Positions 58,215 through 64,000 of a stretch of 64,000 nucleotides of DNA are shown piece after piece (positions within the stretch are counted from its first letter, which is position 1; each line of letters begins with the position of its first letter). This stretch comes from Voacanga thouarsii (taxonomy: Eukaryota; Streptophyta; Magnoliopsida; Gentianales; Apocynaceae): positions 2,108,001-2,172,000 of the forward strand of contig JANUWF010001942.1 of the NCBI GenBank assembly GCA_026120185.1, given 5' to 3'. The notes under the pieces are model-generated. The model did no database searches. It was not told the DNA's origin and worked only from the letters and a program-made list of their open reading frames with translations. Position numbers and translations under genes: made by a program.

Positions 58215-59554
58215 TTCTCTCCTTGGTCGAAACACTCACGGCCTAGCCGCCATTTCCATATTTGGGAAATAAAATCCCATGATTTAGGAGGCAATTTATC
58301 TAAAAAGGTTGGTTTCCAAACTTATCTCACCTACTAAATAATTTTATTTCCTTATTTACTCAAGTTCCTCTATCCTATATGTTATGTTTTGGCAACTAGC
58401 TATTATATTTATCTTTTTCCTTAGTAAAACAATACTCTTGGATTGAATAGAAATTCCTTTCCATTATTAATCCCTTTTAGCTGCAACTTCCATATTTGGA
58501 GAGGGGGAATATTTCATCAAATAAATTATGATTCCAACTTCCTTCTGTTTAAATATAGATACTTTTGTCTTGAATTTACTATATTTCATTTTCCTTCCTA
58601 TAAGGTAGCCAGGCCTACCATATTCTTCTTGGTTGCTTTATTCATAGAAAGGAGGCCAAGAAAATTATTCCTTTTCCATAAGTGACAACACTTTTCTTTT
58701 TCCTCTAGAATTTAAAATTTAAAAATCTAAATTACCTTCCCATCAAATATTACTATCTTTTCTATTCAACTTACCATAATTCCTTATGACAGCCGATTTT
58801 CCTTATCTCCTAGCTTTTGAATTTTTGAATACTCTAAAATTTCCCCCCCAATCTAACACCAAGACTTCAGCAAAAAATAAGGCTAATTCTCCTATAGTTT
58901 TGGCTAGGAAAGCTTCTTCTTTTAAGTTGGCCAAAAATGGGGAAGTGGGTTAAAGAAAAGAAAGTCCCCTTAGTTAAGTTGCAAATTATTCACTTTCCTT
59001 CTCCAAGCTAGGAATGTTACCATATAATTAACCTTGTGTTCAAAGTTCAAAATTATTTCCATTGCCTTTCTCTCCTTCTTGCATGAAAAACCTACACAAA
59101 TTCAGCAAGAGGATTTCGGTTACACTCTTCAAGCAACTAAAACAACATTTTGACATCAAGATCATTGTCCCTCTCATATCTTCACTACTTCAACCGAAAT
59201 ATACACACACCAAAGCCATTTGGCCAACCTAAACTCTAGCAGACCAAACCAACCTCCTTACATAATAAAATCATATTACTTCTCAAAATCAATACACACA
59301 AAGATCATTCCTCTTATCTCTTCTCTCCACTAAGAACAACTGAAGTACCCTCTTCCATTCACTGCCATAACCGAGCCTCTCTTTTCCTTCCCTTTCTTGG
59401 ATACACTTTTCCCAATAATCTGCACCAATCCAAGCACTTTTCTTTCTCCATTCCATCAATCATTCCCTAAAAACCATCTCTCATTCTATTCACTCAACTG
59501 AAATTTCCCTTGGATATTAACTCCCTTTTTTTCTTTTGCTCTTTTCACCAAAAT

Positions 59555-59609
<55 letters not shown>

Positions 59610-60226
59610 GAATCCCCTCAGTATCTTTCTCTCTTCTCACTCTTACTCTCAAGTGGAAAACTCATCTCTCTACCATCACTCTCCTCTCGGTAAGGCTAGG
59701 TAAGCTCTCTCTCTCTATTTCACTCTCTAAGTAAGCTGAGACATCCTTGATCAAAAACTTTTTCCTCATCTTGCTTTGACCTCTCTTACTTGGGTTCTAG
59801 GGCTGAATCATGTCAATCCTTTTCAAAGCGATATAATTGGGATTCTTCAAGGGCTAATCGTGACCACTTACTTCTCCAACTAAATCTCGATTCACTCTTC
59901 TCACTAGCCTATGTTTTTTATGGTTGGAGTCAATAGACGTTAGGTTTGAATTTTTGAAAAAGGAAGATATTAGATTGTTGACATGCTTTTCGCAATTATC
60001 CATGATGGGTTTGATGTTTAATACTTGTTTATAGCCTTATAAGTTTTACCCTTTTTCTTATATGATCATATTGGTGTATTCATGTACATAGAATTAGGGT
60101 CGACAATGATTTTTGCCTATTCATGTGTGATCTATGACTTAATATGATTATATCATTATACTAGAATACTAATTAGTTGCATTAGTATAATATTGGGCAA
60201 ATTGATTTCATCTATGTTTTATTCAA
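58215..60226. other. Unassigned 2-kb interval, pyrimidine-rich
   Basis: No domain-bearing frame is visible. 58840-59760 is rich in C and T with scattered ACCGA / CACTCAAC words and a long CA repeat, then CTCTCGGTAAGGCTAGGTAAG at 59690-59702, which looks like a transcript leader with splice-donor-like GTAAG. It could be an LTR of an unrecognised gypsy family or a host leader; neither can be shown. Confidence 0.35.
59559..59608. repeat. (CA)n microsatellite
   Basis: About 24 uninterrupted CA units. Confidence 0.95.
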
Positions 60227-60231
60227 GTCAT

Positions 60232-62273
60232 TGTTGGATTGTATGCCATCTTAGACTAGGTTTCTAATGTAAAATCGAATTATTTAATAAAAGAATTTAT
60301 TTTCAGAAATTGTTTGTGAATTTACTTTTTGTTTGCGCACGATTTTCGTTTGGAACAGACCCATTGTGTTTAAATAAGTGATCCATGTGAATGGTGGTCT
60401 TTCACAGTAAGGTATGGATCACGGGTTATTTAACACATAAACATTTGTTCTTAACCTATTAATGAGACTGGGAACCTCATCATGTTTAGGTTATTATGTT
60501 ATAAATTTCAAATGGGGAATGGCTTACCTTTAGCCAGTGGATAGTCCACTCACTTCATGACATAAGTGTATTTCGAATACGTAGAACAGGACCTGTAGTA
60601 GTGGTTTCTCAAAGTACTATATGGTAGAAACCTAGACTACTACCGCTACAGCGTGGACTAGTACTCTACGACTTGAGTATGAGTTGGTGGTCTAGCGAAG
60701 CTGGAAGCATATACTTTGATTTGTTGTAGTTGAGGTTCTATCATAGGGCCAATATACTTGCATGTTGTGTATGTGTGACTAGTTAGTTAAGACAGACTTA
60801 TACAAGATAGTTTCTGCACTATATCGCCCCTTGTGGTTGTCCGAATAGTCTAAATTATCCAGGGCCCTGGGAAACATGACTTGGATGTTTGCTTTAGGGT
60901 AGCTCCCTTGGAAAGCGAAAACACTCCAGGAAGTCGTGGATCATTAGACTAGAAGCCTAAGGATGGTAGATGTCATTTAGAGGGGTGTTAGTACACTTCT
61001 TCCTCTCTAAATGTACGGCGATGTGTAGAGGGGTATCTTAGTCATTACACCTGTAGGTTGGAGACTTTGCGAATGCAGCATTGTCTTTGGGGTCAATATT
61101 TCCTTATGGTGATATTAGGAAATATTTAAAATGCAAAATACAGCTATTTATATAGCATGGGTATTTTGGTCATTTTAGCAGCCAAGGCGATGTGTCTTTT
61201 TGGTCCTCGGGATAGCCCGTAAGTCCTAACTATTTTTGGGTTGAGGAATTGGTCTCAGTTGAAGATGATTTTATTTTATTTTGCTTTATTTTATTTTATT
61301 CAGGAAGTCTAATTTATTATTGGACTGGAATAAAATAAATAAATAAATAAATAAATAAAATAGAAGTTGAGAGAAATTAATTATCTAGTTTATTTGGTTA
61401 ATTAATTATTCAGGGCCTAAGTCCAGTATGAATAATTAAGAAATTAACCTGGGCTTAAACTAGGGGAAATAATTAATGTTTAATTATTTATTGGGTTATT
61501 TATATAGGCCCAAGAAATAAATAATTAAAGATTAATTATTATGGTTCATTTGAGCTCATTAATTATTTATTGGGTTACTTATGTAAGCCCAGAAAATAAA
61601 TAATTAATATTTATTATTTTGGGCCTTTTTGGGTTCAAGAAAAATAATAAATATTTATCTGGCCCAATAGCTTGGACCTTAGGGTTTTTTCCAGATATGG
61701 TTAAGAGGAGTTTAAGGTTAGGCCAAACTGTTTCTCAGGATAACATCCGGGTGTTTTGAAATCCCGGGGAGATGTTTATCAGAGATTGAGAGACTTAGTT
61801 TGGGCAAAATATAAACAACTCTTTGAAAAGAAAAAAAACCCTAATTTTTCTTTCCCAAGCCACAAGACTTACGTGGTCTCTTTCTCTCCTCTCTCTCACG
61901 TTTTCTTCTTCTTGGTTTCTCCTTGGACTTTGCTAACCAATAGCAGGTAAACAAGGAGAATTGAGACCCTTCCTCTTCACCATAGTGTTCACCGACTAGA
62001 GGTTAGGCTTAGGAATATCCCGAGAGTTGGAGAGCTAAGCGTTAATGCAAACAAGGCGGAGTAGAAGGCTAGCGGGTGTTTAACCGGAAGCTCCTTTTAG
62101 TGGACAAAGCGAGGCGATTCCAGTCGTTCAATCTGCTCTTACTCAACCTAGAAGGGTTAAGGAGTGCAAATGTATGATCTTTACGCTTCCGCATGGCCTT
62201 TATGACTCGCGTTTTAATTTTTCTCCAATTTTTTTTAGCACGGTGCATGCTCCCCTGTTTCTGCGTTCCATCA
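60232..62273 (+). mobile_element. Solo LTR of the copia B family
   Basis: It runs from TGTTGGATTGTATGCC to CTGCGTTCCATCA, 2042 bp, with a perfect GTCAT duplication (60227-60231 and 62274-62278). The minus-strand LTRs of B match it along the full length, so it has the opposite orientation in the window. No primer site or internal sequence flanks it. The twin hairpins are at about 61479-61610. Confidence 0.95.
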
Positions 62274-62823
62274 GTCATATGACGCTAGTAATGAATGCAT
62301 GTACTTAAGGCTTAAATCTAAGAAGTTATACATAGATGCCTTGATGAATTGTTGCTACTGAGATTATACTAGTAGATAATCTTAAGTATTATACTACTTT
62401 GGTAAACCCTAATATAGGCTTATGATTTTTTACAGCTAGAATTGTAACGCAAGACCAGTCAAATTTTAATTGATAATCAAGAGATCCTAATTCAAGTAAG
62501 CCCTTGTATAACTTGTTTTGGAAAATAATGCATTGGATTGCAAGTCATTAATCTTTTAAATATTTTATTGTCAGAATTACTCACGTGATCAGCAAATATG
62601 GATAAAACATGCTTTTGTGCATAACTGCTATTTTGCCCAAATTGTTGTTTTTCTGAAAAATAAAACTTATTTCCAAAAACACTTTAAATAGAAATCACAC
62701 TATTCCGTGTTTGTTGACCTTACAGTTCTAAGCATGTTTGTTTCAGCATATCCTGAACAGTATAAGGTATCATTAAGTACTCAATTGAGGTAGGCTTCTA
62801 GCACTAGCCTCTAAGAACTAGGG
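62274..62823. other. Unassigned interval between the solo LTR and the last LTR
   Basis: AT-rich without gene or recognised repeat. It is the continuation of the sequence left of 60227, split by the solo LTR. Confidence 0.4.
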
Positions 62824-64000
62824 TGTAACACCCCGAAAAACCTAGGCCCGCCAGGGCCGGGGATGTCGCCCCGTCCAAAGGACAAGGGGTCTTTATAACT
62901 AGGTCACAAATAAAATTGCTAAAATAAATAATACTCAAACTAAAAAAGAATTTATTACAACCCAAAATACTTCAAAAGTACATCCATGACATTCCAAAAC
63001 AAAAATCATAATTAAAATCATCCACTCTCGTCTCCCTAAAGCAATACATAAAATCAAAAGACACATTCTCTTCCAAGGTAGCTACTCACCCACAACAGGA
63101 TCAACCTATAATCATGATAAAAGGTGGTGAGACAAAAATCTCAGTAAGTCCGTGTGTGCTTTGGGTGTTTAGTGGAAACAGTTCGTGGATGTAAAGTGTG
63201 AAATCTTTATAAGAAAAACATTGGCAAGCAATAAACATTAGTCAAAAGCAAGAGTGGCGTTTTAGCTCTTCTAGCCATACATAAGTAATGAAATCAACCA
63301 CTCGAAAGAAAGGGATATGGGTTACCACACGTTAGGCCCCATAACCGGTCAAAATGCCTAACACTTTGTGCAAATTGACAAAAGTAGGTGATCGGCCTAC
63401 TAGGCAAGATACTCCTCCTTCTCTATACCCAAACAACCGCCGGGTGTCCATTCCGGCAAAAACATAGTCACTTGACTGAAACAAAATAAACTGCTAGCTC
63501 GGACCGGCACGACTCACTGGAACTGGCATTTTATCCAGGAAGGACTCACCCCTCAAAGGTGGCCACCTACTGAGTGACTTACCCTAACCCTTCAAAGACT
63601 AATCCTAGTAGTCCACCCTTATTGAGTACTCAACGACATTCCCCACTTGGGATAAAATGAACAAAGCATTGTTCTTCATGAAAATAACAATTTGAGGGTT
63701 TCCAAAGCTTTGGGAGAAATTAGTTTTAGAAAGAGTTTCAAGTTTGGAAAAATCTGCTCAAAGACTTTTAAATAATTTAAGCGTTAGAATTAACAATGAA
63801 TTCAACCCTCAATTGCTTTCAAATAACCGAGTGTCATTGCACTCCACATTTGGCTTGCCATAAGGAAATCATTTCACATCAATCAGGTTTTATGCAGGAG
63901 CTTACCTGATTCTTGCTCACAACAACAAGGTCTCTTACAGCTGACCTAACCCCACATAGGCAAATACAAATCTTAATCAGATTCAAGCCACAATTCACTT
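62824..64000 (-). repeat. Gypsy LTR related to K, minus strand, truncated by window end
   Basis: It starts TGTAACACCCCG and then GGGGATGTCGCCCCGTC with AAGGGGTCTTTATAAC, which is the reverse complement of the K LTR end (GTTATAAAG..CCCC, GGGCGACAT, GGTGTTACA). Further in, phrases such as GGTGAGACAAAAATCTCAGTAAGT and TGGCCACCTAC are in the order of the K LTR read backwards. It is a related but different family. The end and internal region are outside the window. Confidence 0.75.

Noticed and set aside
61756..62278. Frames on both strands at the end of the solo LTR
   Set aside because: They lie in non-coding LTR sequence and are not kept in the homologous LTRs of B.
1..64000. CRISPR arrays, bacterial operons or ribosome-binding sites
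   Set aside because: No spacer-regular repeats exist and all evidence points to plant nuclear DNA.

Overview
This window is almost pure transposable-element DNA from a flowering-plant nuclear genome. It is AT-rich. All coding signal belongs to plant LTR retrotransposons (Ty1/copia and Ty3/gypsy families with initiator-tRNA-Met primer sites, an Athila/Tat-like element with a tRNA-Asp-like primer site), plus one hAT-type DNA transposon and long dinucleotide repeats. I found no convincing host protein gene, tRNA, intact rRNA gene or CRISPR array. The species cannot be named from the sequence.

Layout. 1-1428 is the 3' part of an Athila-like LTR, followed by an unassigned AT-rich stretch. 1990-7018 holds a minus-strand Ty3/gypsy mini-element (A) arranged LTR-internal-LTR-partial internal; it keeps only gag ends and a protease remnant. 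At about 7018-7020 it is fused to a decayed minus-strand copia element (E). E is split by a complete copia element of a related family (B, 9464-17537, target duplication TTAAG). The 5' LTR of E (19346-20539 and 31920-32651) is split by a second gypsy mini-element (C, 20540-31914). One LTR of C is split by an Athila-like element (H, 20928-27773, duplication TTCAT). The 5' LTR of H is split by a solo LTR (J, 22267-23797, duplication TATAC). E itself abuts, and probably lies in, the gag gene of a third gypsy element (D, 32652-35709). This gives a five-level nest D>E>C>H>J, with B as a side branch in E.

To the right, 35985-37215 is an unrelated gypsy pol remnant (G). 37675-58214 is a copia element (F, minus). 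Its left LTR is split by a 10.3-kb plus-strand gypsy element (K, 38150-48444, LTRs of about 3.4 kb, duplication ATGAA). The internal region of K carries a 5S-rRNA-like segment. The leader of F carries a 649-bp hAT-like element with an 8-bp target duplication. 58215-60226 is unassigned pyrimidine-rich DNA with a long CA repeat. 60232-62273 is a solo LTR of the B family (GTCAT duplication). 62824-64000 is the start of a minus-strand, K-like gypsy LTR that runs off the window.

How the parts work together: none of the elements looks able to move by itself. B lacks integrase and most of reverse transcriptase, A and C lack gag core, reverse transcriptase and integrase, H has no recognisable pol, and K, F, E, D and G are riddled with stops, frameshifts and deletions. 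The value of the window is its readable insertion history and several odd sequence features: twin AT hairpins in copia LTRs, GGCGCC palindrome clusters shared by unrelated LTR families, the 5S-like capture, and the twice-seen gag-protease mini-element.
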